Counted from the stretch's first letter, positions 8,618 to 17,600 are shown. The stretch: DNA of 64,000 bases from Paraburkholderia hiiakae (GCF_904848665.1 NZ_CAJHCQ010000018.1:62001-126000); one strand, 5' to 3'. Translations and numbers: made by a program. Notes: generated by a model from the letters alone, not told the origin.

Positions 8618-9208
8618 TCAAATTACGAGCCGCGACACCTTCACGCCTTCCAGCGATACCCCGGCCATGAGGCCCGCATTGGTCAGCACGAACGCCTCCA
8701 CGGGGCTCGTAGCGGTCGAGGTATCGACGTTGCCGTTCGCGCCCACCGTGACGAGCGCAACCGTGGCATCCGCGCCGGCCGACCAGCCCTGGCTGCCCGT
8801 GAAATCGTTGAGCGCGACCGGGTTCATGAACGCGAAGATGATGGCCTTGGACTGCGCGCCGATCTGCAAACCGAACGAGCCCGCAATGGTGCTGTAGTAG
8901 CCCGTCGTGCGGCCATCCACGCGCAGCGCGCCGGTGCCGTACTGCCCGCCGATCCAGAAGCCCGCCGATAGAACCTGCGGAAAGACGAGCACGCCGCTCG
9001 ACTTCGAGATCAGTTCCTGCGACCCGCTCACCGTGTTGTAAAGGCGTGTGAGCGTGGCGTCGACGCCCGCGTCGATCGAATTGCGCTTCGCCGTGTTCTG
9101 CGAAGCGCTGTTCTGCGAGCCAGGCGGCGTTGTCGTGCAGCCGGCAAGCGCGAGGCCGCTGGCGGCGAGAGCGGCACTGGAGCTGAGAAGAAATTGACGT
9201 CGGCGCAT
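8618..9208 (-). CDS. SYLF (YSC84-like) lipoprotein with Tat-type signal
   Basis: 196-residue exported lipoprotein. The signal RRRQFLLSSSA resembles a twin-arginine motif and ends in the lipobox LALAGC with Cys24, so the mature protein starts there. The rest is the lipid-binding SYLF domain: FPQVLSAGFWIGGQYGTGAL, TGYYSTIAGSFGLQIGAQSK and a glycine-rich C-terminal half. Family members bind phosphoinositides in eukaryotes; bacterial roles are not established. The ATG at 9208 follows AGGAACC; an open frame extends farther upstream but would bury the signal peptide. It is 30 bases upstream of the thioesterase gene and probably cotranscribed with it. Confidence 0.8.
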   Translation of the reverse strand: MRRRQFLLSSSAALAASGLALAGCTTTPPGSQNSASQNTAKRNSIDAGVDATLTRLYNTVSGSQELISKSSGVLVFPQVLSAGFWIGGQYGTGALRVDGRTTGYYSTIAGSFGLQIGAQSKAIIFAFMNPVALNDFTGSQGWSAGADATVALVTVGANGNVDTSTATSPVEAFVLTNAGLMAGVSLEGVKVSRLVI

Positions 9209-9610
9209 GAGAGGGTTCCTGTGCAAATGGGACTTCGAATGTCCGCGCCGGCCCGATCGTGGACATCCGGCCGCGCGCAAAGCGCTACAGGATAGCGCGC
9301 ATGGCCGTCGCCGGGGCAAACCCGCAATCTGGCGCGTGGACACCCGGCCGCACGTGTGCCCGGCCGGCTGCGGCGGCCATGACCGCTCATCCTTGGGGGT
9401 ATAGGACCATGCAGCGGGCATCGAGTTCGCACAGAGATGTAAGGAAATCCCCAGCTACAGGCGTTTCGACGCAACGCAACATCGTCGGGCCTTTCGAATT
9501 CGTTCGATATCGGCAGGCCGCCCCCGTCGCTAAATTGTGGACATGCCAAGGCGCAGGTTGGGACTCCCCCCGCAGCGGCGCCCCGCCTCAACCCCCGGAA
9601 GAAATTCGCC
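9209..9610. other. Divergent intergenic region, 402 bases
   Basis: Lies between the start of the leftward SYLF lipoprotein gene and the start of the rightward small membrane-protein gene, so it must hold both promoters. I see no consensus promoter pair, no RNA gene and no ORF with coding character. The only notable sequence is the GGAAGA ribosome site just before 9611. Confidence 0.6.
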
Positions 9611-10054
9611 ATGATCCACAGCACGCCAGATCGATCGTCACAACCGCGCACGCCGATGCTCACGCGCATCTGCAATCGCCTGAGCGGCGCCGGCGTCTAT
9701 CTGCTGCCGCCGATCTACGTGGGCTTCGTCGCCATGCTGTTCCTGCTCTGCCTGGCGCCGGTCGGCGCCTTCTGGCTGCTGGCCGCGGCCGGCGCGCTCG
9801 CGGGGGCCATGGGCATCTGCTCGCTGGTCTTCTATGTGGCCAGCGTCCCGCAAGTCGCCCCGCTCCAGCCGGCCAATACACGCGCCACGACTTCCCACGG
9901 CACCGACCGCCCGATGCAGCAGCGTTTCGTGCAGATGACCACGCGCACGTGCAGCCAGCACTGCGCCGGGACCGATGGCGCACGCACGCGGTTCACGGTG
10001 TCGTGCTTTCACGCGCATTGCCATGCAGGCGGGGCACGCAAAGAGACCGCCTGA
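9611..10054 (+). CDS. Small membrane protein of unknown function
   Basis: 147 residues with a hydrophilic N-terminus, two adjacent hydrophobic segments (about residues 28-55 and 57-80) and a Cys/His-containing hydrophilic tail. Third codon positions in the first 60 codons are almost all G or C, as expected for a real gene here, and a GGAAGA site precedes the ATG. I do not recognise a family. The tail has four Cys and several His, which could bind metal, but no recognised motif. Confidence 0.55.
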   Translation: MIHSTPDRSSQPRTPMLTRICNRLSGAGVYLLPPIYVGFVAMLFLLCLAPVGAFWLLAAAGALAGAMGICSLVFYVASVPQVAPLQPANTRATTSHGTDRPMQQRFVQMTTRTCSQHCAGTDGARTRFTVSCFHAHCHAGGARKETA

Positions 10055-10225
10055 GCGGCCAACTGAACGACCACGCCCTACATCATGCGTAGGCAAACCC
10101 CGATAACGATAAGCAATCCCTGTCTTATAATGGCCCAAACCATGACAGAGCAACGCGCGCGCTGAATCCGGCTCTGCAGGTCTCGCCCTCCGGCTTATCC
10201 GACTTCAGGCGGCACGCTCACGACC

Positions 10226-10888
10226 ATGACGAAAGCAACGCAAGATGTGCGGATCGTGGTGGCCGACGATCATCCGGTCGTGCTGACAGCGATCAGCGAT
10301 TACCTCGACAACCTGCCGGGCTTCAGGGTAGTCGCGAAAGCCGCTACCGGCGCAGGGCTCATCGACGCCCTGCGCGACACCGAGTGCGAGTTGATCATCA
10401 CCGACTTCTCGATGCAGGGCGACGTCGAAGACGAAGACGGCCTGCGGCTCGTCAGTCGTTTGCGGCGGCTCTATCCCGCGACGCCCGTGATCGTGTTCAC
10501 GATGGTCACCAACGGCGGCATCCTGCACCAGCTTGCGCAACTCGGCGTGGCTGGACTCATCGGCAAAGATGAGCCAATTCCCGCGCTCGGCGAAGTCTGC
10601 CGGCGCGCGCTCGCGGAGCCGGGCACGGCGCTTTCCGCGCGGATTGCCGAACGCCTTGCCAAGGAAGGCTCGACCGTCGACGAATTTCAGCGCAACCAGC
10701 CGCTGTCGCCGCGCGAGCTCGAAGTGGTGCGACTCTTCGCGCTCGGCCTGAGCGTCACCGAAATCTCGAAGCGGTTGAACCGCTCGGTCACTACCGTCGC
10801 CACACAAAAGCGCGCGGCCATGCGCAAACTCCACCTCGAATCGAATGCCGATCTGATCCGTTACGCCGGCGAACACGGATTCGCGTGA
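10226..10888 (+). CDS. RcsB-like NarL/LuxR-type response regulator
   Basis: 220-residue two-domain regulator. The receiver has the acidic pair Asp14-Asp15 and phosphoacceptor Asp60 in LIITDFSMQ. The C-terminal LuxR helix-turn-helix (about 152-210, LSPRELEVVRLFALGLSVTE and TVATQKRAAMRKL) resembles that of E. coli RcsB. A histidine kinase gene is not adjacent, so it is an orphan in this window and probably answers a hybrid kinase or phosphorelay elsewhere. A TATAAT at 10126-10131 lies 95 bases upstream but lacks a convincing -35. Confidence 0.88.
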   Translation: MTKATQDVRIVVADDHPVVLTAISDYLDNLPGFRVVAKAATGAGLIDALRDTECELIITDFSMQGDVEDEDGLRLVSRLRRLYPATPVIVFTMVTNGGILHQLAQLGVAGLIGKDEPIPALGEVCRRALAEPGTALSARIAERLAKEGSTVDEFQRNQPLSPRELEVVRLFALGLSVTEISKRLNRSVTTVATQKRAAMRKLHLESNADLIRYAGEHGFA

Positions 10889-11217
10889 TGCCACGCGCCG
10901 CCCGTCGGGACGCTTTCACCAGGCTCGCCATATGAAGCGCTCAGGGTGGGCTTCGAGCGAAACCGCGACCGGGACCGAGCGACCCCGCAATGCAGTAGAA
11001 GAGGACACCGAAGCAACCGAAGACGAGGAGCGACCTTGCGGTACCAGGCCCCTCGATGCTCTACGAAGCCTGCCTCGAATTGCGCGGCACCCTGTGCCTG
11101 ACGGGCGAATGGACCGGCGAACTGGGCGATCGAGCGGCAGCCGTCGTGGAAGAACTCGAAGCAATGCGCGCGCTGCGCACCGAGATGCCGTGTGAGCGCG
11201 AAATATTCGCGTCGCGC

Positions 11218-11541
11218 TCAGCGCGTGCGTTTCACGAATACCGGCGCTTCTGTGGACGCGTCCTTCGGGCAAGCCTCGTTTTGCAGGCGCACGCACCACT
11301 GACGCAACGCGGTATCCTCGAGCGGGCAGCGCACCGGGTTGCGCGGCGTGACGTGGCGGTGCGCACCAAGGCGCAGCGCGAAGCTCTCCGGAAGCGCGAG
11401 GCCGCACGACGTTTCGCTCGTGCCGCGCGCGAGCGGGGCGAACCCCACCGCCGCTTGCGGCTCGTCGCCCATGGAATGACGCTGAGGCGGGCGCGGTGTC
11501 CAGCGCATGCCGGGCGCGCGTCGGAAAGAAAATGCAGACAT
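11218..11541 (-). CDS. Possible hypothetical protein (weak)
   Basis: 107-residue leftward ORF, mainly supported by codon-position bias: its third positions are the most G+C-rich column across 11221-11460. The product is basic, without signal peptide, membrane span or recognised motif. Overlapping rightward frames are also open, so it may be a shadow or a decayed gene. No ribosome site or operon context decides it. Confidence 0.3.
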   Translation of the reverse strand: MSAFSFRRAPGMRWTPRPPQRHSMGDEPQAAVGFAPLARGTSETSCGLALPESFALRLGAHRHVTPRNPVRCPLEDTALRQWCVRLQNEACPKDASTEAPVFVKRTR

Positions 11542-11733
11542 GGGCGTTTCCGCCCTCTGCGGGCGGCTCCTGGGTCAAATCGAACAGCCTCGATATTCGT
11601 TCGCGCCTTGCGCGCGATCCATAGAACCCCTTCTAAAAGCGCCCACGGCCGCGACATCGCGCCGCGCTTATTGCCGCCCTCAGATCCGCGGGCTAGCCTG
11701 CGCAAACGCGAAACGCCGTGTTAGACTCCGCCG

Positions 11734-11752
11734 CGCAATCATTCTCATTCTC
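11734..11752 (-). promoter_or_regulatory. Candidate Fur box before the metal-uptake operon
   Basis: Read on the minus strand, this 19-base stretch is GAGAATGAGAATGATTGCG and matches the classical Fur consensus GATAATGATAATCATTATC at 13 of 19 positions. It ends at the base before the ATG of the DUF2946 gene, upstream of a TonB-dependent receptor, which is where Fur control is expected. Iron-responsive repression is inferred. Confidence 0.55.
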
Positions 11753-12124
11753 ATGAATTCACGCAAGCATTCACTGCTGACCGCATGGCTTGGCCTCGTC
11801 GCCATGTGGCTCATCGTGCTTGCGCCGCTCGTGAGCCAGTTGGTCGCCGCGCAACACGCGCATGAGCCAGACGCCACGCTCTGCTCGGCCATTCAGCCGG
11901 CCGGGGCCGGCAGTACACCGCATCTTTCGCACGACGATGCATTCGGCGCATGCGGCTACTGCCACCTGCTTGAGCATCATGTAGCGATGCCTTCGGTCGC
12001 CGCGCCCGAGCCTCTGGCCGTACTCGCTCTCGCGCGCGAGACGATCGCGCCGCCCGTCACGCACGACATCCCCTTAGGCGCCTTCCCTTCGGGCAGGCCG
12101 CGCGCCCCACCCGTTCTTTCCTGA
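11753..12124 (+). CDS. DUF2946-type exported protein
   Basis: 123-residue protein with a hydrophobic N-terminal signal or anchor (about residues 8-32) and a His/Cys-bearing mature part, including HLSHDDAFGACGYCHLLEHH. The Cys-x2-Cys and His clusters fit DUF2946 proteins, typically encoded beside TonB-dependent receptors and PepSY reductase-like proteins and suspected of handling iron or copper; the role is not established. It is first in the unit with the receptor and the PepSY gene. No Shine-Dalgarno is visible before 11753, and the Fur box abuts the start codon, so the start could be slightly different. Confidence 0.68.
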   Translation: MNSRKHSLLTAWLGLVAMWLIVLAPLVSQLVAAQHAHEPDATLCSAIQPAGAGSTPHLSHDDAFGACGYCHLLEHHVAMPSVAAPEPLAVLALARETIAPPVTHDIPLGAFPSGRPRAPPVLS

Positions 12125-12225
12125 GTCACGCCGTTATCGTCCTGCCAATCGCGATCTGATTGCGTGCGCAACGAGCACGCATGACGCGCGCGGCGGATCG
12201 TTGCCCGTTTTCAGGAAAACACCTC

Positions 12226-14622
12226 ATGTCCACGCTCACCACGCGTGGCGCTGGCGTTCGCTCGCGCGAACGCGCAACGCCGCGCGCGCTTCGGCACGCC
12301 GGGCGCCTCGCGCTCGCCATGCTGCCGCGCGTCTTGCCGCTGCCTCTCATTGCGCCCATCGTCGTTCACGTAGCCCATGCCGCCGACGCGCCAGCCACCG
12401 ACGCCACCTCGGCCGCCACGCTGCCCACCGTCACGGTAAGCGCCACCACTAGCACCGCCGCAACGCAAGCTGTCGACCCCAACCTGCCGGCGACGGTGGA
12501 AACCGTCACGCCCGCGCAATTCGGCAACTGGAACGTCGTCAACACCGAGGACGTGCTCAAGTACCTGCCCAATCTCGCCGTGCGCAAACGCTACGTGGGC
12601 GACTTGAATTCGATCATCGCCGTGCGCGGCACGAGCAATACGCAAAGCGCGCGCGGCCTCGTCTATGCCGACGGCCTGCTCCTCTCCAATTTGCTCGGCA
12701 ACAGTTACAGTTTTCCGCCACGCTGGTCGATGGTGTTCCCCGACCAGATCCAGCAAGTGGATGTGATCTATGGGCCGTATTCCGCGCTCTATCCAGGCAA
12801 CTCGCTCGGTGCCACCGTGCTCATCACCACGCGCATGCCGAAGGTGTTCGAGGCGAACGCGGACGTGAAGGCGTTCACCCAGCATTTCAGCCTCTACGGC
12901 GTGAACCAGAACTTCAACGGCAGCGAGATGAGCGCTTCGATCGGCGACCGCATCGGCAAGTTCTCGTATTTGCTTGGCGTGAACCACCTGGAGAACACGA
13001 GCCAGCCGCTGCAGTTCGCCACGCTGGCGCAGTCGACGAAACCCGCGCAGCCCGGCGACGTGCCCGTGCATGGCGCGTACTTCTACAACAACCAGACGAA
13101 CATGCCCACGGTCGTGCTCGGCGTGAACGGCGAAGGCATGCAGCATACGGTGCAGGACCAGTTCAAGCTGCGTATGCAGTACGATTTCACACCCACTGTG
13201 CAAGGCGGCGTGACGCTCGGCTACTGGCACCAGACCTACAACAACGCCACGTCGACCTTCCTTTACGACGCCAACGGCAACCCCGTGTATAGCGGCAAGG
13301 TGTCGATCGGCGGCTACGAGTACACCATACCCGCCGCGGCGTTTGCACCGAGCCGAGGCTGGAGTGAAAACTGGCTGTATGGCGCGACGCTGCGCACCCA
13401 CCAGGCCAGCGGCTGGAACGCAGAAGCCATTGCTTCGTACTACGACGTAAGCAACAGCGTGGCGCGCACGGCAAACGCGGGGGGACCTGACAACGGGCCC
13501 GGCGTCATGACGCTCGGCGACGGCACCGGCTGGAAAACGCTCGACCTCAAGACAACGTGGACGCCCGCCACGCCCGATGCCGGCCTCGCCGCGCACTGGC
13601 TCACGTTCGGCTATCACTACGACGACTACGCGCTCGACAACCGCACCTACAACACGCTTGCGTGGCGCGATGGCGGCGCGGGCAGCTTCGCCAATGCCTT
13701 CGCGGGCAAGACCGAGACCCAGGCGGTCTACGCACAGGACGCGTGGCGCTTCCTCTCGCGCTGGAAGTTCGTGTACGGCGTGCGCTACGAAAACTGGCGC
13801 GCCTACGACGGCTATCAGGCGCTCGGCAGCGTGAATGTGCCTTATGCAAACGTGGGCGACCATCACTTCTCGCCAAAGGCTTCGCTCTCGTTCGACGTGA
13901 CCGACGACCTTACGCTGCGTGCATCGATTGCGCGTGCCTACCGCTTCCCGACCGTGAGCGAGTTGTTCCAGGGGCAGGTGAACGGTTCATCCATCGTCAA
14001 CAACAATCCGAACCTGCGCCCCGAGGACGATCTCTCGAAGGAACTGAGCGCCGAATGGGCGCACTGGAATGGCCTATTTCGCTTGACGTTCTTTCAGGAC
14101 GACGTAAAAAACACGATCTTCAGCCAGACCGACACGACGGTCATTCCGAACGTCACGAACTTCCAGAACATCGGCAAGGTGCGCTCGCGCGGCGTGGAAA
14201 CGAGCTATCAGGGTGAAGACGTCATGCTGCGCGGGCTCGATCTCGCGGCGAGCGTGGCGTACACGCAGTCGAAGATTCTGGAGAACGCGCAGAACCCGGC
14301 GAGCGTTGGCAAGTATTTCTATCGCATTCCGCTGTGGCGCGCGAATATCGTCGCAACGTACCGCTTCGACGCGCGCTCGGCACTCACGCTCGCCACGCGC
14401 TACTCGGGGCGCCAGTACAACACGCTCACCAACACGGACACGAACCCGAACGTGTTCGGCGGCACGAGCACCTACACGGTCGCCGACGTGAAGTACACCT
14501 TCCGGCCAACGAAGAAGAGCGAGATAGGCGTGGGCGTCGACAACCTGTTCGACGCGCGCTACTTCGTCTATCACCCGTATCCCGGCCGCACGTACTACCT
14601 CGAAGCGAAGCTCGGCATTTGA
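12226..14622 (+). CDS. TonB-dependent outer-membrane receptor
   Basis: 798-residue receptor with a long signal peptide (to about residue 52), a TonB box LPTVTVSA at residues 66-73, a plug domain with AVRGTSNTQSARGLVYADG and DVIYGPYSALYPGNSLGATV, and a beta-barrel whose final third has the family block PNLRPEDDLSKELSAEW and a GVDNLFDARYF segment near the end. It would import a metal complex, powered by TonB-ExbBD. The Fur box and PepSY neighbour suggest iron; the His/Met-rich loop of the PepSY partner leaves copper open. The ATG at 12226 follows TCAGGAAAAC; in-frame ATG codons at 12160 and 12181 lack a ribosome site. Confidence 0.9.
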   Translation: MSTLTTRGAGVRSRERATPRALRHAGRLALAMLPRVLPLPLIAPIVVHVAHAADAPATDATSAATLPTVTVSATTSTAATQAVDPNLPATVETVTPAQFGNWNVVNTEDVLKYLPNLAVRKRYVGDLNSIIAVRGTSNTQSARGLVYADGLLLSNLLGNSYSFPPRWSMVFPDQIQQVDVIYGPYSALYPGNSLGATVLITTRMPKVFEANADVKAFTQHFSLYGVNQNFNGSEMSASIGDRIGKFSYLLGVNHLENTSQPLQFATLAQSTKPAQPGDVPVHGAYFYNNQTNMPTVVLGVNGEGMQHTVQDQFKLRMQYDFTPTVQGGVTLGYWHQTYNNATSTFLYDANGNPVYSGKVSIGGYEYTIPAAAFAPSRGWSENWLYGATLRTHQASGWNAEAIASYYDVSNSVARTANAGGPDNGPGVMTLGDGTGWKTLDLKTTWTPATPDAGLAAHWLTFGYHYDDYALDNRTYNTLAWRDGGAGSFANAFAGKTETQAVYAQDAWRFLSRWKFVYGVRYENWRAYDGYQALGSVNVPYANVGDHHFSPKASLSFDVTDDLTLRASIARAYRFPTVSELFQGQVNGSSIVNNNPNLRPEDDLSKELSAEWAHWNGLFRLTFFQDDVKNTIFSQTDTTVIPNVTNFQNIGKVRSRGVETSYQGEDVMLRGLDLAASVAYTQSKILENAQNPASVGKYFYRIPLWRANIVATYRFDARSALTLATRYSGRQYNTLTNTDTNPNVFGGTSTYTVADVKYTFRPTKKSEIGVGVDNLFDARYFVYHPYPGRTYYLEAKLGI

Positions 14623-14711
14623 GCGGCTCGCTCGCGGCCATGGTTGCCGTCCGCAATTTCGTTTGAATCATCCATGCATTCGAGCCGTGCTGGCTCGACA
14701 AGGAGTCCAAA

Positions 14712-16229
14712 ATGTCCACGATATCCGACCCGCTGAGCGCGCCGCCCACCCGCGCGGTCCAGCCCGGCTACCGCACGCTGTGGCGCTGGCACTTTTACGC
14801 CGGCCTCTTCGTCATGCCCTTGCTGCTCGTACTCGCCATCACAGGCACGATCTACTGCTTCCAGCCGCAGATCGAACCGCTGCTTTACCCGCATCGGCTG
14901 GTGGTCGCACCGGCAGCGACACCGCGCCTGCCCGTGGATGCGCTGCTGGCCCGCGCGCGGGCCGCGGTGCCTGCGGATGCGCGTGCGCTGCGCGCACACG
15001 TCGAGTCGAACCCCGCGCGCAGCGCCGAGTTCGTTTTCGCGCTGCCTGGCGGGACCCAAGAGAGCGTCTACGTGAATCCTTACGATGGCGCGGTGCTCGG
15101 CACGCTCGACGTCGATCGCCGCTTCATGCAGGTCGACCGCATGCTGCATCGCAAGCTCCTGCTCGGCAGGCCCGGCGAGTTGCTCATGGAGTTGGCCGCC
15201 TGCTGGACGCTCGTGATGATCGCCACCGGCATTGCGCTCTGGTGGCCGCGCGCGGGCGCGTCGTGGCGCGCTGCGCTGCTGCCTCGCTTCGGCGCGAGCG
15301 GACGGCCATTCTGGAAGAGCGTTCACGCGAGCGTCGGCATCTGGCTCGCCGTGGGCGCGCTCGCGTTCGTGCTGAGCGGCTTGCCGTGGACGGGCTCGTG
15401 GGGCAAGCAGTTCAAGGCGCTCGCCACGCGCGCGAGCCTCGGCGCGCCGCGCGGCGCTTGGGGCGGCGGCCTCGCGCTGAAGTCGGCGTTGCCGGCTATG
15501 CCAACCTCCGCAGCCGCAAGCGCAGCTAGCGGCGCCGCGGCGCATCCTCGCACAAGCCACGCCGATCGCGAGGAGCACGGAGAGCACGCGGGCCACGACA
15601 TGGCGTCGATGCCGGGCATGGTGATGGATGACATGCCGCTGCCGCTCGTGCCCTGGGCGGTCGGCGCGGTTCCCGTGCCGCACTCGCCCGACGCGTCCAG
15701 CGCGCCGCGACACTGGACGCTCGCTCAGGTGGTCGCCCAGATGCGCGATCTCGGCGTGCGCGACGGCTACGACATCGTGCTGCCCGCCGCGCCGGATGGC
15801 GTCTACACGGTCTCGTACTTTCCGGCCGATCCGAAAGCGGAGCGCACCGTGTATATCGACCAATACAGCGGCGCAGTCCTGAGGGATATCCGCTATGAGG
15901 ATTACGGCGCAGTCTCGCAAGCCATTTCGTATGGGACGTCGCTGCACATGGGTCGCTACTTTGGCCTCGCGAACCAGCTGATCTGCGCGGCGATCTCACT
16001 GGGCCTCGGCGCGCTCGCGGTGACCGGCTTCGCGATGTGGTGGGTGCGCCGTCCCGCGCGCATGATGGGTGCATCTGGCACGCTGGGTGCGCCACAGCGC
16101 GAGCGCGCCGCGCCGCCGCTGCGCGCCTGGAAAACCGCTCTCGTGCTGCTCGGCATCGTGTTTCCGCTGATGGGCGCGACGCTCGTAGCGGTCTGGCTGC
16201 TCGACCGCGCCGCCTTCCGGCGCGCGTAA
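14712..16229 (+). CDS. PepSY-domain membrane protein (reductase-like) with His/Met-rich loop
   Basis: 505-residue inner-membrane protein of the PepSY_TM family. The N-terminal WRWHFYAGLFVMPLLLVLAI is the signature first membrane segment; further segments lie near residues 155-180, 203-225 and 415-440, and one closes the C-terminus. Between the central membrane pairs is a stretch rich in His, Met and acidic residues (about 277-308, with HGEHAGHDM and MPGMVMDDMP). Such proteins beside TonB receptors are thought to reduce or release metal from imported siderophores; the loop could bind copper or another metal. Start supported by AAGGAG. It is 89 bases after the receptor gene. Confidence 0.82.
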   Translation: MSTISDPLSAPPTRAVQPGYRTLWRWHFYAGLFVMPLLLVLAITGTIYCFQPQIEPLLYPHRLVVAPAATPRLPVDALLARARAAVPADARALRAHVESNPARSAEFVFALPGGTQESVYVNPYDGAVLGTLDVDRRFMQVDRMLHRKLLLGRPGELLMELAACWTLVMIATGIALWWPRAGASWRAALLPRFGASGRPFWKSVHASVGIWLAVGALAFVLSGLPWTGSWGKQFKALATRASLGAPRGAWGGGLALKSALPAMPTSAAASAASGAAAHPRTSHADREEHGEHAGHDMASMPGMVMDDMPLPLVPWAVGAVPVPHSPDASSAPRHWTLAQVVAQMRDLGVRDGYDIVLPAAPDGVYTVSYFPADPKAERTVYIDQYSGAVLRDIRYEDYGAVSQAISYGTSLHMGRYFGLANQLICAAISLGLGALAVTGFAMWWVRRPARMMGASGTLGAPQRERAAPPLRAWKTALVLLGIVFPLMGATLVAVWLLDRAAFRRA

Positions 16230-16355
16230 AGACCGTCGTCTTGCTGACATCGGCGATAACGGCAACGAGAGCGGCCCTGCGGTAATCTGCGGACACAATT
16301 GCGTCTGAACCTGGCTGTGCCAAATGGTTTCAAACGTAGATATGCGGAGATCATC

Positions 16356-16712
16356 GTGTTGCGGCTAATTTCGGCAGTTGGCGCGGCCGCGGTGCTTGCG
16401 GGCTGCGCTGTCGCGCCGTATCCGGGTTACCCCGGCTACTACGGCTATGATTACGGCTATCCCTACTATTCAGGCTATCCGTACGCCTACGGTTACGACT
16501 ACTACCCCGGTTATTTCGGCGGCGGCTATGGCGGCATCGCCATTTGGGGTGGTGGCGGCGGATGCTGCTATCACCACGGCTGGCACGGCGGCCATGGGGG
16601 CGGCTGGCACGGCGGCGGTGGGCACGGCGGCGGCTGGCATGGAGGCGGTGGCGGCACGTGGCAAGGCGGCGGCGGTGGCATGGGGGCGGCGGGCGGTGGC
16701 CACGGCCACTAA
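16356..16712 (+). CDS. Gly/Tyr/His-rich small lipoprotein
   Basis: 118 residues from a GTG start at 16356, six bases after GGAG. The signal ends in the lipobox VLAGC with Cys17. The mature protein is low-complexity: a Tyr/Pro/Gly-rich section, then repeated WHGGGGHGG-type units with a CC pair near residue 70. Similar Gly/His-rich lipoproteins are common in Burkholderiaceae but have no established function; His-Gly repeats may bind metal ions. An upstream in-frame ATG at 16299 would put 19 residues before the signal peptide and lacks a ribosome site. Confidence 0.65.
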   Translation: MLRLISAVGAAAVLAGCAVAPYPGYPGYYGYDYGYPYYSGYPYAYGYDYYPGYFGGGYGGIAIWGGGGGCCYHHGWHGGHGGGWHGGGGHGGGWHGGGGGTWQGGGGGMGAAGGGHGH

Positions 16713-16724
16713 CCGCTCACGCCG

Positions 16725-16747
16725 GGGCCGGCCTGTTCAACCGGCCC
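16725..16747 (+). terminator. Possible hairpin terminator after the Gly-rich lipoprotein gene
   Basis: Arms GGGCCGG (16725-16731) and CCGGCCC (16741-16747) pair perfectly around a nine-base loop, 12 bases past the stop codon. There is no T-run, so intrinsic termination is uncertain. Confidence 0.35.
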
Positions 16748-16773
16748 GTGCGCCTTGTGCGCGGCGATAGCGC

Positions 16774-17484
16774 CTACACGCGCCCGTTCACGGGAATCAG
16801 CGCTCCTGTAATGGCCTGCGCGTCAGCGCCCAGCAAGAACGCAATCACCGTCGCGATCTCGCGCGGCTGCACCCAGCGCGTGAAATCGGCGTCTGGCATG
16901 TCGGCGCGGTTTTGCGGCGTGTCGATGATGCTCGGCAAAATCGCATTCACCGTCACGCCCTTGTCCTTCAGCTCTTCCGCAAGCGCTTCCGTCAAGCGCG
17001 CCACACCCGCCTTCGACGCCGAATACGCGCCCATACCCAGCCCGGCCTTGAGCCCCGCGCCCGCGCCGATGTTGACCACACGCCCCGCGCCGCTCTTCAC
17101 GAGATGAGGCAGCGCGGCCTTCGAGGTATTCAGCGCCGTCTTCACGTTCAAATCGAACATCAAATCCCACGTGCGTGGGTCGCCGTCGCCGATGGTTTCC
17201 CACCTGAACGCGCCCGCCACGTTGACGAGCGCGTCGAGGCCGCCGAGCTTCTCGTGCACCGTGCCGCACGCAGCCTGTGCCGCCTGCGCGTCGGCGAGAT
17301 CCACGCCGCCCACGCACAGCGCGCCCGCGAGCGCGGCGGGCAGCGCCACCGCTGCGGGGGCCGCGCCCCGACCGATCAGCGCCACGCGGGCGCCACGTTC
17401 GGCCAGCAATTGCGCCGTCGTCAGACCGAGGCTGCCAAAACCGCCCGTTACCGCGACCACCTTGCCGTTCAAACCGTTTTCCAT
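16774..17484 (-). CDS. Short-chain dehydrogenase/reductase
   Basis: 236-residue classical SDR. TGGFGSLG near residue 14 is the Rossmann glycine motif, NVAGA follows in mid-protein, and YSASKAG carries the catalytic Tyr and Lys. It should be a soluble NAD(P)H oxidoreductase; the substrate cannot be told. It is on the same strand as the hydroxylase gene upstream of it, 116 bases away. Confidence 0.85.
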   Translation of the reverse strand: MENGLNGKVVAVTGGFGSLGLTTAQLLAERGARVALIGRGAAPAAVALPAALAGALCVGGVDLADAQAAQAACGTVHEKLGGLDALVNVAGAFRWETIGDGDPRTWDLMFDLNVKTALNTSKAALPHLVKSGAGRVVNIGAGAGLKAGLGMGAYSASKAGVARLTEALAEELKDKGVTVNAILPSIIDTPQNRADMPDADFTRWVQPREIATVIAFLLGADAQAITGALIPVNGRV

Positions 17485-17600
17485 GTGCTTGTTCCTCTCG
17501 TTGCTTCACTAACCTGCATACGATGCGGCCCGCGCGATTCGTGCGGGCGCCACTGGCGCCACGTTACGCGAGGCGCGGCCTTCGATCAACCCGCGCTCAT

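Larger units (their letters stand above)
10889..11752. other. 864-base region without a confident gene
   Basis: Between the response regulator and the DUF2946 gene, frames are open on both strands but none is convincing. Over 11221-11460, G+C is highest (67 of 80 sites) in the column that is codon position 3 of the leftward ORF 11218-11541, listed separately as a weak call. Over 11056-11217 the signal is ambiguous and a rightward frame looks about as coding. A decayed gene or small unrecognised genes are possible. No RNA gene or repeat was seen. Confidence 0.45.

Noticed and set aside
12211..13866. 551-residue leftward frame opposite the TonB receptor gene
   Set aside because: Shadow of the receptor; composition is not protein-like, and the receptor frame has all family motifs.
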